DNA of 64,000 bases, taken from CAZISM01 sp964541895 (GTDB lineage Bacteria > Zhuqueibacterota > Zhuqueibacteria > Residuimicrobiales > Residuimicrobiaceae). Shown piece after piece: positions 18,207 through 28,400 of this stretch. Location of the stretch: the NCBI GenBank assembly GCA_964541895.1, contig CAZISM010000005.1, positions 1-64,000 on the forward strand, in the 5' to 3' direction. The position numbers and the translations under genes are program-made. The notes beneath the pieces are model-generated. The model was not told the DNA's origin, searched no databases, and was given only the letters and a program-made list of their open reading frames with translations. The number at the start of each line of letters is the position of its first letter. The stretch's first letter is position 1.

Positions 18207-19004
18207 ATGGAGCGATATCGAATTTCCGGCCGGAGCAAAGTACGCCTGCGGGATTTTGATCCCAATGATGCTCGCGGCGACAAGGAGAAGGGCAAGGAAA
18301 AACTCTTGCAGCTGAACCGTGAGCTGGAAGTGTTGCAGGAAATGCTCTACGCCGAACACCGCCACAAGGTGTTGATCGTGTTGCAGGCCATGGACACCGG
18401 CGGCAAAGACGGCGTCATCCGCCATGTCTTTGAGGGGGTCAATCCGCAGGGGGTGCGCGTCGCCAGTTTTAAAAAACCCTCGGCGGTGGAGCTGGACCAT
18501 GATTATCTCTGGCGAGCACACCAGGTGGTGCCGGCGCGCGGCGAGATGGTCATTTTCAATCGCAGCTATTATGAAGACGTGCTGGTGGTGCGGGTGCACG
18601 AGCTGGTGCCGAAAGAGATCTGGGCGCGGCGGTACGAACAGATAAATGATTTTGAACGGATGCTGGTGGAAGAGGGCACGCTGGTGCTCAAATTTTTTCT
18701 GCACATCGATGCCGACGAACAGAAACAGCGGTTGCAGGCCCGGTTGGATGATCCGGCCAAACAATGGAAATTTAATCCGGCTGATCTGGAAGAACGCGGG
18801 CGCTGGCCGGAGTATGTGAAAGCGTATGAAGCCGTGCTGAACAAGACCAGCACCGCCTGGGCGCCCTGGTATGTGGTGCCGGCCAATAAAAAGTGGTATC
18901 GCAATCTGGTCATCGCCACGATCATCGTCGACGCGCTGAAGAAACTGGACATGCAGTATCCGCCTCTGGATTATGACCCGGCGTCTGTGGTCATCGATTC
19001 CTGA
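18207..19004 (+). CDS. Polyphosphate kinase 2 family (PPK2)
   Basis: A 265-residue P-loop kinase that transfers phosphate between polyphosphate and nucleotides. The Walker A is MDTGGKDG near residue 60, a lid-type motif is FNRSYYEDVLVVRVH near residue 123, and PANKKWYRNL is in the C-terminal part. Length and a single kinase domain match the short PPK2 classes that phosphorylate AMP and/or ADP using polyphosphate. AAAGG lies nine bases before the ATG. The nucleotide preference cannot be set by eye. Directly downstream lies a broken metal-transporter fragment. Confidence 0.92.
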   Translation: MERYRISGRSKVRLRDFDPNDARGDKEKGKEKLLQLNRELEVLQEMLYAEHRHKVLIVLQAMDTGGKDGVIRHVFEGVNPQGVRVASFKKPSAVELDHDYLWRAHQVVPARGEMVIFNRSYYEDVLVVRVHELVPKEIWARRYEQINDFERMLVEEGTLVLKFFLHIDADEQKQRLQARLDDPAKQWKFNPADLEERGRWPEYVKAYEAVLNKTSTAWAPWYVVPANKKWYRNLVIATIIVDALKKLDMQYPPLDYDPASVVIDS

Positions 19005-19036
19005 GACCGGCGTGGTCGAGCAAGGGCTCCCTATAG

Positions 19037-19201
19037 CAGGGGCATGTGCATCGTGGCGGCGCCTGGCATTTCATCGATGCGCACGTCGTGGTCGATGGAG
19101 AACCATCTGTGTACGAGCCCCATGGATGGACGGAAGAGATCGAACACGTCGTTCAGCGAGAGAGAGCTGATGCGGCTGTCGCCGTACACGCAGAATCCTA
19201 A
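19037..19201 (+). pseudogene. Severed C-terminus of a cation diffusion facilitator transporter
   Basis: Read in the frame of 19037, the DNA encodes WHFIDAHVVVDGEPSVYE, then PHGWTEEIEHVV and a final AAVAVHAES before TAA. This is the pattern of the cytoplasmic dimerisation domain ending CDF zinc/iron exporters (H-F-I-D-x-H, V-x-E-x-H, IE, V-x-V-H-x-E). A TAG stands directly before the fragment and no transmembrane domain precedes it; PPK2 is there instead. Only about 54 codons remain, so the gene has been truncated at its 5' end. Family identity rests on this residue pattern. Confidence 0.7.
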
Positions 19202-19238
19202 AGGACCAACGATATCGCAAATCCCGGGAGGTAATCAG

Positions 19239-20351
19239 ATGACAACCCCATCGACGCCCGCTCCGCCTGCGGGCGAGCGGCTGGTTTCGCTGGATTTTTT
19301 CCGCGGCCTGACCATGTTTTTGCTGATCGGCGAATCCACGCATCTCTATTCGCTGCTGCGCGGCGCGGCGTTTGACGGCACCTGGCTGAGTTTTCTCGGC
19401 TGGCAACTGGAGCATCATGAATGGAACGGGCTCCATTTCTGGGATCTGGTACAGCCCTTTTTCATGTTCATCGTCGGCGTGGCCATGCCCTTTGCCTTTG
19501 CCAAACGCAAAGCGACCGATCACGGACTGCGCAGCGCCTGGGGCCACGCGCTGTGGCGCTCGCTCATGCTGTTGCTGTTCGGCATCGGCCTGTACTGTAT
19601 CAGCGCCGGTCGGATGACCTTTGAACTGTGGAACGTACTGGCGCAGCTTTCCTTCACCTATCTGGTGGCCTTTTTGATCATGCGCCGGCCGGCCTGGTTT
19701 CAGATAGGGTTCAGCCTGGGCCTGATCGCCATGAGTGAGATCCTGTATCGAACGTTTCCTGTTGCAGGGTTCAATCAACCGTTTACTCCGGATCACAATT
19801 TCGGTTCCTGGGTTGATCTGGTGCTGATGGGTAAACTTTCGGGCGGCCATTGGGTGGCCTTTAATGCGGTGCCGACCGCGGCTCACACCATCTGGGGCGT
19901 GGTCGCCGGCCAGTGGCTGCGCTGCTCCCTGCCTGACCGCCGCAAGCTCCTGGTGCTGGCGGCGTGGGGTGCGTTGGCGGTTGTGGTTGGCTATGCCCTG
20001 GATCCGATCACGCCGATCATCAAGCGCATCTGCACCAGTTCCTTTGTCATCGTCAGCGGCGGCTGGTGCCTGCTGATGCTGGCGTTCAGCTATTACATCG
20101 TGGATATAAAAAAGTGGCGTGCCGTGCCACGGTTTTTTACCTATGTGGGCATGAACTCGCTGTTCATCTATCTGTTCTGTCATACGGACGGAGCCGAGTG
20201 GATCACCGGCATCGTCAAGCCCTTCACCGTCGCCCTGCTGGGCTGGTGGGGTGCGGCCTATGTTCCGCTGGGGGGGGCCCTGGTAACCTGGCTGGCGCTC
20301 TGGCTGTTATGTTATGGTTTGTATCGTCGCAAATTATTTTTTAAATTATGA
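19239..20351 (+). CDS. DUF5009/HGSNAT-like acyltransferase membrane protein
   Basis: A 370-residue polytopic membrane protein of the DUF5009 (COG4299, heparan-alpha-glucosaminide N-acetyltransferase-like) family. The ATG at 19239 is supported by GGGAGG eight bases upstream; the open frame before it crosses the CDF remnant. Family features are the opening RLVSLDFFRGLTMFLLIGE, the HFWDLVQPFFMFIVGVAMPFA segment with its conserved polar residues, and about ten membrane spans. Relatives acetylate sugars across the membrane or take part in wall and glycan metabolism. The stop overlaps the histidine kinase start (ATGA). Substrate unknown. Confidence 0.87.
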   Translation: MTTPSTPAPPAGERLVSLDFFRGLTMFLLIGESTHLYSLLRGAAFDGTWLSFLGWQLEHHEWNGLHFWDLVQPFFMFIVGVAMPFAFAKRKATDHGLRSAWGHALWRSLMLLLFGIGLYCISAGRMTFELWNVLAQLSFTYLVAFLIMRRPAWFQIGFSLGLIAMSEILYRTFPVAGFNQPFTPDHNFGSWVDLVLMGKLSGGHWVAFNAVPTAAHTIWGVVAGQWLRCSLPDRRKLLVLAAWGALAVVVGYALDPITPIIKRICTSSFVIVSGGWCLLMLAFSYYIVDIKKWRAVPRFFTYVGMNSLFIYLFCHTDGAEWITGIVKPFTVALLGWWGAAYVPLGGALVTWLALWLLCYGLYRRKLFFKL

Positions 20352-21943
20352 CTCGTACCAATACCGGCACACACCATCCTGTGGTTTGGGTGAGTGTGCT
20401 GCTGATTCTTTTACCCATTCTCGCGTATACCGCGTTTCAGTGGCTGGAGAAGGACAAGGCCGAAGCGGTCATCGAATCCATCTATGACCGCCAGCTCAAG
20501 AGTGTGCTTTTTACCATCAATCAGCATGCCTGGGACGTGTTCCATACCTGGGCGCTGGATCTGAGCCAGGTCGTTCATGCCGCCGCCGAGGAAAAGTCAG
20601 CGCGGGTGGAGTTGTCGTACCTGCTGGAACAGCATCCGGCGTTGCTGGCCGTCCTGTACGGCACCAGCAGCCAGGAGCCTGTGTTGCTGGTCAACGAAAC
20701 AAAAGGCAGCTTTGCGGTGGTGCCCACGGCGTTGCGCCAGGGCTGGCACCGTTATTTCAGGAATTGTCCGGAGGAAGTGGCCAAAGCGAGGCGCCATGCC
20801 CGGGAAGGGTATATCCGGCCGCTGAGCGTCCGTGTGCCCGCGCCGGAAGAGCGACTGTTGACCATGTTGCTGTTTCCGTTGCAGAGCGAGCGCGAGGATT
20901 CTCTGTTGTTCGGTGCGGTGGTGATCGACGAGCGTTCGCTGGTGCATCAGGTGGTCGTGCCGAAATTCAGCGAGATGGGCAGCGAAGATTTCGACTTTAG
21001 CGTGCACCAGTCGGTCAGCGGTGAATTGCTTTATGGCACTGACGATTCCGACCCTTCCGATTTCGAGAAACAGGACGCCTTGTGGATTCTCCCCGAGCTG
21101 CAACTGCTCATCAAATTGCGCGGCACCACGCTGCGGCAACTGGCCCAATCGCGTGTGCGGGTCAACCTCGTGTTTTTGTCCGCCGTCAACCTGCTGTTGC
21201 TGCTGGGCACGTTTTATCTGTTCCGTAATGTGCAGGCCCAGGTCCGGCTGGCGCGTTTGAAAACCGATTTCGTAGCCAACGTGTCGCACGAGTTGCGCAC
21301 CCCGCTTTCTCTGATTCAAATGTACGCCGAGATGCTGGAGATGGGGCGGGTGCCGACGGCCGAGAAGCAGCAGCATTATTATCAGACGATTTTCAGCGAG
21401 AGCGTCCGTCTGACCAAACTGATCAACAACATACTCGATTTTGCCCGCTTTGAGTCCGAGCGCAAAGTGTTTCATATGCAGCACACCGATATCGCGGCCC
21501 TGGTCCGCGATACGGTTCAGCTGTACGAGTTTCATCTCCGGCAAAAGGGGTTTGTCCTGGATATGGATCTGGCGGCTCAGATCCCGCTGCTGGTCCTGGA
21601 TCAGGACGCGGTGACCCAGGCGTTCGTCAACGTGCTGGACAATGCCGAAAAGTACAGTCTGGAACACAAGCACATTTCCATTCGTTTGTGGCAGGAAACG
21701 AACTGGGTGGTGTTGTCGGTGCGGGACCGCGGCATCGGCATCGCGGCCAGGGAGCAGGAAAAGATATTTGAAAAATTTTATCGCAGCGGCGACAGCCTGA
21801 TGCATAACACCAAAGGCAGCGGCCTGGGTCTGGCGCTGGTACACCACATCATGGCCGTTCATCAGGGTCATGTGCGGGTTCAAAGCCGGCCCGGGGAAGG
21901 CAGTATATTTGAATTATGGTTTCCCATAGAAAAACAGGATTGA
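20348..21943 (+). CDS. Membrane sensor histidine kinase
   Basis: A 531-residue two-component kinase. The first membrane helix lies near residues 10-28, followed by an extracytoplasmic sensor region of about 240 residues with no domain that I recognise, and a second helix near 278-297 (LVFLSAVNLLLLLGTFYLF). HisKA follows with H314 in NVSHELRTPLS, then HATPase_c with the N box NVLDNAEKY, DRGIGI, and GSGLGLAL. Its response regulator starts three bases after the stop, so the kinase gene comes first, which is less usual than regulator-first. It overlaps the DUF5009 gene by four bases, which suggests a shared transcript. The signal is unknown. Confidence 0.93.
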   Translation: MTRTNTGTHHPVVWVSVLLILLPILAYTAFQWLEKDKAEAVIESIYDRQLKSVLFTINQHAWDVFHTWALDLSQVVHAAAEEKSARVELSYLLEQHPALLAVLYGTSSQEPVLLVNETKGSFAVVPTALRQGWHRYFRNCPEEVAKARRHAREGYIRPLSVRVPAPEERLLTMLLFPLQSEREDSLLFGAVVIDERSLVHQVVVPKFSEMGSEDFDFSVHQSVSGELLYGTDDSDPSDFEKQDALWILPELQLLIKLRGTTLRQLAQSRVRVNLVFLSAVNLLLLLGTFYLFRNVQAQVRLARLKTDFVANVSHELRTPLSLIQMYAEMLEMGRVPTAEKQQHYYQTIFSESVRLTKLINNILDFARFESERKVFHMQHTDIAALVRDTVQLYEFHLRQKGFVLDMDLAAQIPLLVLDQDAVTQAFVNVLDNAEKYSLEHKHISIRLWQETNWVVLSVRDRGIGIAAREQEKIFEKFYRSGDSLMHNTKGSGLGLALVHHIMAVHQGHVRVQSRPGEGSIFELWFPIEKQD

Positions 21944-21946
21944 GGT

Positions 21947-22630
21947 ATGGCACGAATACTTATTGTTGAAGACGAAGCAGAGATGGCCAACGGCTTGTCC
22001 GACAACTGTCTCTACGATGGGCATGATCCCGTCATCGCCCGTGACGGCGAGGAAGGGGTTTCGCTGGCGCTGTCGCAGCGGCCGGATTTAATCATTCTGG
22101 ATGTCATGCTGCCGAAAAAATCGGGATTTGATGTGTGCCGGGAATTGCGGGCAGCGGGCCTGCGCACCCCCATCATCATACTGACGGCGCGCGGCCAGGA
22201 GATCGATAAAGTGCTGGGGTTGGAGCTGGGCGCGGATGATTATATCACCAAGCCCTTCAGCCTCCGTGAATTATTGGCGCGGATCAAAGCGGTGCTGCGA
22301 CGCAGCGAAGCCGTTGCCGCCGGAACGCTGGAGGACCTTCGTATCGGCCGCCTGCAACTGAGTTTCTCCGCCGCCACCGCCCGGGATGAAAACGGCAACG
22401 TGGATCTCTCCGCCAAAGAGTGGGATCTGCTCCGTTTTTTTGTCCAGAACGAGGGCCGCGTGGTGGGCCGTGATGAGTTGCTCGACAAAGTTTGGGGGTA
22501 CGATCATTTCCCCGATACGCGAACCATTGATAATTTCATTGTGCGTTTGCGCAAAAAGATCGAGATCGATCCCAAACAACCTCGGCATCTGATTACGGTT
22601 CACGGCATGGGGTATCGATATATCAAATAG
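21947..22630 (+). CDS. OmpR/PhoB-type response regulator
   Basis: A 227-residue response regulator. The receiver domain has the acidic pair near residues 9-11 (VEDEAE), phosphoacceptor D52 in LIILDVMLPKKSGFD, and K near residue 103 in ITKPFSLREL. The C-terminal winged helix (YDHFPDTRTIDNFIVRLRKKIE) is typical of OmpR/PhoB DNA-binding domains. It partners with the kinase immediately upstream. Likely targets are the downstream TolC-like and sugar-binding genes, as such regulators often control adjacent envelope genes; this is inferred from position. Confidence 0.95.
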   Translation: MARILIVEDEAEMANGLSDNCLYDGHDPVIARDGEEGVSLALSQRPDLIILDVMLPKKSGFDVCRELRAAGLRTPIIILTARGQEIDKVLGLELGADDYITKPFSLRELLARIKAVLRRSEAVAAGTLEDLRIGRLQLSFSAATARDENGNVDLSAKEWDLLRFFVQNEGRVVGRDELLDKVWGYDHFPDTRTIDNFIVRLRKKIEIDPKQPRHLITVHGMGYRYIK

Positions 22631-22776
22631 GCTCCCATGCGCCAATTTACCGATCTGTTACAATAAATGACGCGCGCATGACACAACATTGCCCGATCTT
22701 TAATAATATCGGGTCACAGGCTGTTGTGGTTGCGGCTGGGCCTGCTCCGGCCGCTGCGTCGCGTAAAAGGTGTTTT

Positions 22777-24267
22777 ATGCATTGGAAGAAACTGGCCATC
22801 GTCCTGTTCCTGAGTTCTGTCGCCTCCGCCCGCCAGCATGGAATCGAACTGACCTTAGAGTCCGCTGTGGAGATCGGAATGAGCCGCAGCTATCGTATCA
22901 AGGGGCTGGAGCTGGAAATTGAAAAGAACGTCGCCTGGCTCGAGTCACAACGGGCCGGTCTGAAATCCAAAGTGTTCATGAACATGCAGTCGCCGAACCT
23001 CAACAGGCTCTCGGATTACAAATGGAATTCGACGTTAAAGCGGGATGAGATCATCCGTCAGGACACCGAACTCTGGCAGGCGGATCTGTCCGTGCGTCAG
23101 CCCGTGGTTCTCTTTGGCTATCCCACCAACGGCTACATCTCTCTCAACTACAAAGTGTACCAGTACAATCAACGGGAAAACGACCTGCGCAGCACCAACT
23201 ATTATAACCGGCTGTACATGCGTTTTGAGCAGCCGTTTTTCATGACCAACACGCTGAAAAACAGCCTGGAGCGGGCGGAGCTGAACCTGGAGGAGCGGCA
23301 ATTGCGTTATGTGCACGACCGCGTGAATATCATGGAAGGGCTCTCCTCGGATTATTATTCGATTTTCCGGCTGGCGTACCTCAATCAGGTGTACAACCGC
23401 CAGCTGGCCCATCTGCAGCGCGCGGCAGAATCAGCGGCCGGGCACGTGCAGCGGGATTCCACGCGTCGCATCGAACAGATCAACGCCGAACTGGAGCTGG
23501 CCAACGTGCGCGAGAATGCGATGGAAAATTACAGCAATCTTCGCCGTGAACTGGCCAATTTTACCCTGCGTCTGCGGCTGAATCCGGAAGACTCTCTTTT
23601 TATCAATCCGGTAGTGCTCATCCACCCGGTGAGCGTGGATATGAACCAGGCGTTGGAGTACGGTTATCGTCTCGGTCCGGATATCCGCATTCAGGAAATT
23701 TACCGGCGCATGTCGGAACTGGACGTTCAGGATCAGAAGGGCTTTAACTCTTTTTATGTGCGGCTGGAAATGACCTATGGCCTGGAACAGCAGGATGAGA
23801 TGTTTCGCGGCATGTGGGATCAGTACGACAACAGCAACTCGGTGGCGGTCAACGCCTATATTCCGATCTGGGACTGGAATCAGCGCAAGTTGCGGATACA
23901 GGCGGAAATGACCGACGTCCGCCAGCGGGAGATGAACATCGAGGAACGCAAGGAGAACATCCGCAAGAACGTGGTGAATTCCGTCACCAACCTGAACGAA
24001 TACCAGAGCCGCGCGCTGTCCATGCAACAGAGCGTGATTATGGCGGAGCAATTGACGGCCATGAGTTTCGTCACCTACGATCGCGGCGAAAGCACGATGC
24101 AGGATTTGCTGCAGGTGGTGGAGCGGCAAAAGGACACCGAGATTCGTTTCCTCGACTCGTATCTCGGCTATCGGCGTTCCCTGCTCAACCTTATGGCACA
24201 GACCTTTTATGACTATGAAAACAAATTGTCGCTGGTGGAAGAATTCAAACTGAAAAAACTGGACTGA
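22777..24267 (+). CDS. TolC-like outer membrane factor
   Basis: A 496-residue outer membrane efflux protein. The ATG at 22777 follows AAAAGG and gives a signal peptide (IVLFLSSVASARQ); the upstream open frame lacks such features. The sequence is mainly long helices with OEP-family spacing, beginning LTLESAVEIGMSRSYRIKGLELEIE, with two repeats of the alternating coiled-coil and strand pattern. TolC-type trimers form exit ducts for type I secretion or RND pumps. No periplasmic adaptor or inner-membrane pump gene is adjacent. It follows the two-component pair and precedes a sugar-binding-fold protein by eight bases. Confidence 0.82.
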   Translation: MHWKKLAIVLFLSSVASARQHGIELTLESAVEIGMSRSYRIKGLELEIEKNVAWLESQRAGLKSKVFMNMQSPNLNRLSDYKWNSTLKRDEIIRQDTELWQADLSVRQPVVLFGYPTNGYISLNYKVYQYNQRENDLRSTNYYNRLYMRFEQPFFMTNTLKNSLERAELNLEERQLRYVHDRVNIMEGLSSDYYSIFRLAYLNQVYNRQLAHLQRAAESAAGHVQRDSTRRIEQINAELELANVRENAMENYSNLRRELANFTLRLRLNPEDSLFINPVVLIHPVSVDMNQALEYGYRLGPDIRIQEIYRRMSELDVQDQKGFNSFYVRLEMTYGLEQQDEMFRGMWDQYDNSNSVAVNAYIPIWDWNQRKLRIQAEMTDVRQREMNIEERKENIRKNVVNSVTNLNEYQSRALSMQQSVIMAEQLTAMSFVTYDRGESTMQDLLQVVERQKDTEIRFLDSYLGYRRSLLNLMAQTFYDYENKLSLVEEFKLKKLD

Positions 24268-24275
24268 TTCTGTCG

Positions 24276-25328
24276 ATGAGGCGCCTGATCACAACATGGT
24301 CGTTTTTCAGCCTGTGGGCCGTCATGGCCGGCGAGGCGCATGCGCATGACCCCCAGCTGACCATCAACCTGTCCGGCGAGTGGCGTTTCAGAATCGGCGA
24401 TCAGATGGAGTTTCGTCTTCCGTTTTTTGACGACCGCACCTGGGATCTGATTCGTGTGCCCAGTCGATGGGAGGATGCCGGTTATCCGGGATATGACGGC
24501 TATGCCTGGTATCGCAAAAAGTTTTTTCTGCCTGGCCATTTGCAGAAATTTGAACTGGTGCTGCAGCTGGGCCGCATCGATGATGTGGATCAGGTTTACC
24601 TGAACGGAGAACTGATCGGCTCTGACGGCCTGTTCCCGCCGGTGATGCGCAGCGCCTTTGATTTGCAGCGGGAATACACCTTGCCGCCGCAGAAACTGAA
24701 ATGGAACCAGGAAAACGTCCTTGCGGTGCGTGTGTATGATGAAAAGCGCAGCGGTGGCATCATCGAGGGCGACATCGGTATACATATCTGCGCGGATCCG
24801 CTGCAGCTCAAGGTGGACCTCAGCGGTGAATGGCTGTTTGCAGTCGGCGATGAGCAGCAGCGCAAAACAACCGGGTATGACGACCGGTTGTGGAAACGGA
24901 TTATGGTTCCGCTGTACTGGGAGTATCAGGGTTTTCCCGATTATGACGGATTCGCCTGGTACCGCCGGCATGTCGTGATTCCGCCGGAACTGAACGAACA
25001 GCCGCTTCTGCTGGTTCTGGGATACATCAACGATGTCGATGAAGTCTATTGGAACGGAGAACTGGTGGGACGCACCGGCCGATTCCCGGATAAGGATCAT
25101 CGCTTGAGCTTTGCCAACAATCGCGGCATTATGCGCGCCTACGCTCTGGCACCGGACCTGGTTCGCGGCGGCCAGAAAGCCGTGATTGCGGTGCGGGTCT
25201 TTGATTTTGGCCGCTGGGGAGGAATATACAAGGGCAAAATCGGGCTGACCACAGCCGAATGGTGGCTAAAGTACAGCCAAGCGCATCCTGTCCAGTCTGA
25301 AGGCACGAAATCCCCCCGTAAACCGTGA
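24276..25328 (+). CDS. Secreted protein with two GH2-type sugar-binding domains
   Basis: A 350-residue secreted protein (signal VMAGEAHAHD). Two halves are clear duplicates: INLSGEWRFRIGD ... RVPSRWEDAGYPGYDGYAWYR in the first and VDLSGEWLFAVGD ... MVPLYWEYQGFPDYDGFAWYR in the second. Each matches the galactose-binding-like N-terminal domain of glycoside hydrolase family 2, including the Dxx(V/E)Y(L/W)NGE(L) turn. No catalytic TIM barrel follows, so it probably binds a glycan without cleaving it. It starts eight bases after the TolC-like gene and is probably co-transcribed. Its role with that protein and the upstream kinase is unknown. Confidence 0.82.
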   Translation: MRRLITTWSFFSLWAVMAGEAHAHDPQLTINLSGEWRFRIGDQMEFRLPFFDDRTWDLIRVPSRWEDAGYPGYDGYAWYRKKFFLPGHLQKFELVLQLGRIDDVDQVYLNGELIGSDGLFPPVMRSAFDLQREYTLPPQKLKWNQENVLAVRVYDEKRSGGIIEGDIGIHICADPLQLKVDLSGEWLFAVGDEQQRKTTGYDDRLWKRIMVPLYWEYQGFPDYDGFAWYRRHVVIPPELNEQPLLLVLGYINDVDEVYWNGELVGRTGRFPDKDHRLSFANNRGIMRAYALAPDLVRGGQKAVIAVRVFDFGRWGGIYKGKIGLTTAEWWLKYSQAHPVQSEGTKSPRKP

Positions 25329-25444
25329 TCCCCTCGCCCTATCCCTGCTGCGGCCTTGTCTTGAAAAAACCTGCTCTGCCGAGCACGCCGCGCTGATACC
25401 CATAGGCCTTTGTCCAACCTGCGCCTGGGTGGGGGCTGTATTCG

Positions 25445-28400
25445 CTAGGCGGCCACTTTAATCACAATCACGGTCATATCGTCATAATGATGCATATCCC
25501 CGGTGAATGCCTGCACGTCGTTCAGGATCTCGTCGCGAATCGCCCGGGCGCTGAGTGAGGTTGCGTTCAGACGGCCCAGAAAGCGCAGCAGCCGTTCCTC
25601 CCCGTAAAACTCTTTATTCCGATTCATGGCATCGTGGACGCCGTCGGTACGAAGTATCACAATATCGCCGGCGTGGAGCGGCACCTGCTGTTCGGTATAC
25701 TCGTGGTGTTCGAGCAGACCCAGCGGATAGGGCGTGCTGTTGTAATCCAGGGTGCGCCATTCGCCCCCGGAGTTGAGCAGCGGCTTCTCCAGACCGGCGT
25801 TGGCAAATCGCATGATTCTGTGTTCTGCGTCCAGCGCCACCAGGCAGAGGGCGATAAAGGTCTGGCGATCGATTTTGGGATAGAGCAACCGGTTGCTGCG
25901 GGTAAGCGCTGCCGCGATGCTGCCCCCTTCGGCCTCGGCGTAGACGATGCCGCTGGCCATGACCGCGGTCATGGCCGCGCGCATGGCCTTGCCGGAGACA
26001 TCGCCGATGATGATGCCGAAAGGTCTCTGGCCTGTGCCCAGCCAGGTATAGTCAAAAAAATCTCCGCCTACCTGATTGGCGGCGATACAAATGCCCGAAA
26101 TATCAAAACCCGGCACCGGCGGATCCTGTTGCGGCATGATCGCCATCTGCATGTCATGCGCGGCACGCAATTCCGCCGCCATACGAATCAGACGCAGGCG
26201 CCGGCGATAGCCCCACAACGCGCCGCCGCCAAAGATCATAACCAGCAGACAGCGGAACCACCAGGTTTGCCAGAACGGCGGTGTGATCGTAATGGCGATC
26301 GCGACGCCTGCTTCATTCCAGACGCCGTCGTTGTTGGATCCCTTGACACGAAAGGTATAACGACCGGGCGGCAAGGTGGTGTATTGCGCCAAACGGTTGG
26401 CGGCGGAGGTGGCGATCCACTCCTCGTCCAGACCTTCCATTTTGTAGGCGTAATGATTTTTCTCCGGCGCCGTGTAATCCAGAGCGGCGAATTCGAAAGA
26501 GAAAATATAGTCACGATGCGAAAGGGTGAGGGCGGTGATTTCCGAAAGCGGTCGATCGAACGACACCGGACGGTTCATTTTGCGAAAGGCGGTAATGACG
26601 ATGGCCGGGACATGCGGATTGTCTTTAATGTGGTCCGGATAAAAAGCATTAAAACCGTTGATGCCGCCGAAAAACATTTCGCCGCTCCGGCTCATAAAGT
26701 AGGAGCCGCCGTTGAATTCGTTGCTTTGCAAACCATCGCGCTCGTTATAATTTTTGCAGAGCCCGGTCGCGGGATCGAAACAGACCAGCCCGTTATTGGT
26801 GCTGAACCAGAGGCGGCCGTTTCGGTCCGGCAGGATGCCGTACACGGCATCGCTGGCCAGGCCGTCTTTAGTGGTGAAGGAGGTGAACTGGCCGGTGTCA
26901 CGGTTATATCTGATCAGGCCGGCTCCCCACGAGCCAAGCCAGAGCATACCCGCGGGATCTTCGTAGATGCAGAAAATATAGTTGCTGGTGATGGTGGAGG
27001 GGTCTGCCGGATCCTGTCGATAGTGCTTGATGCGTCCGTTCGCCGGATCAAGGCAGTCGAGGCCGCCGCCCTGGGTGCCGATCCAGAACAGCCCTTGCCG
27101 GTCCTGATACACGCAGCGGATGTAATCGCTGCAGATCGAGTTCGAATCGGCCGGATCATGACGAAGATGCCGGAACAGCGCAGGCCGTGACCGCAGCGCG
27201 CGCGTATCCAACACGTTCAAGCCGCCGCCCTGGGTGCCGATCCACAGCAGGCTGTCACGATCGAGCCAGAGGGAGCGAATTTCGTTATGGGAGAGTGAGG
27301 AGGAGTCGCGGCTGTCGTGCAGGTAGCGTATGAAACGCCCTCGCTCCGGCAGGAATCGGCAGATGCCGCCGCCATGGGTGCCGATCCATAAATCGTCATC
27401 AAGGCCGGGAAGGACCAGACGCACGATGTTGTGACTGAGGCTGTTGGGATCATCCGGATCCGCGCGATAATGGGTGTAACGATTTCGGCGACGATCCAGC
27501 CTGTCGAGGCCGCCGCCATGGGTGCCGATCCACAGCAGGCTGTCCTGATCTTCATAGATGGACCAGACGATCGGTCGACTGAGGCCTTCCGGGGTATCAG
27601 GATCGTAGGCATAATGGGTGAATTGCTTGCGATGCACGTTCACCTTGCTGATCCCGCCGCCATAGGTGCCCACCCAGAGCAGCCCCGAGCGATCCTGGAA
27701 CAGGGCCCGGATTTCGTCGTGACTCAATGTGTTGGAATTTTGCGGATTATGGCGATAGGCGCTGAATCGTCCGCTTTGCCTGTCCCATCTGTTCAAACCG
27801 CCGCCATCGGTGCCGATCCAGATAGAGCCGGCATCGTCCTCCAGAAGGGCATAGACATTATCGTGGCTCAAGCTGTGGGGATCGGCGTCATCGTGGACAA
27901 ACAGGTGCGCCTGCGCCTGCGGGGTGGCGCCATCGCGCAACCGGGCCAACCCGTGCACCGAACCAACCCACAGCGCATCGGTGTGATCTACCAGCAACGT
28001 GCGCACCGTATCGTGGCTGATATTGGACCAGGCAGCATCGCCACTTGAAAGGTGTCTGAATCGGGGCGCAGGCAAAGCGAGTTGGTCGGCCGGCAACAGA
28101 TCCAGGCCCTCATCTGTGCCGATCCAGACGTTGCCGCTGCTGTCCACAGCCAGGGCGCGAACGTGATCGTTGCAGATGGATTCTGGCCGGGCCGGATCGT
28201 GAAAAAACCGGTCAAAATGGGCTGTGGATGCCGACGGGTGCATGCCGGCCAGCCGGTTCAATCCATACTCGGTGCCGATCCACAGGCAGCCGGAGAGATC
28301 CTGGACAACGGCGTAGACCAGATTGTGGCTCAGAGTAGCGGTGTCCACGCTGGAATAATTGTAACGAATAAAGCTGTTGGATTCCAGTATATAGCGATTT

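Noticed and set aside
19044..19238. Extended N-terminus of the DUF5009 protein
   Set aside because: The extra 65 codons overlap the CDF remnant in another frame. The ATG at 19239 has a strong ribosome-binding site and begins the family sequence.
25634..27190. 518-codon plus-strand frame opposite the propeller sensor
   Set aside because: It mirrors the repeat blades of the real minus-strand gene (periodic VGADPEQ-like text) and has no ribosome-binding site or domain.
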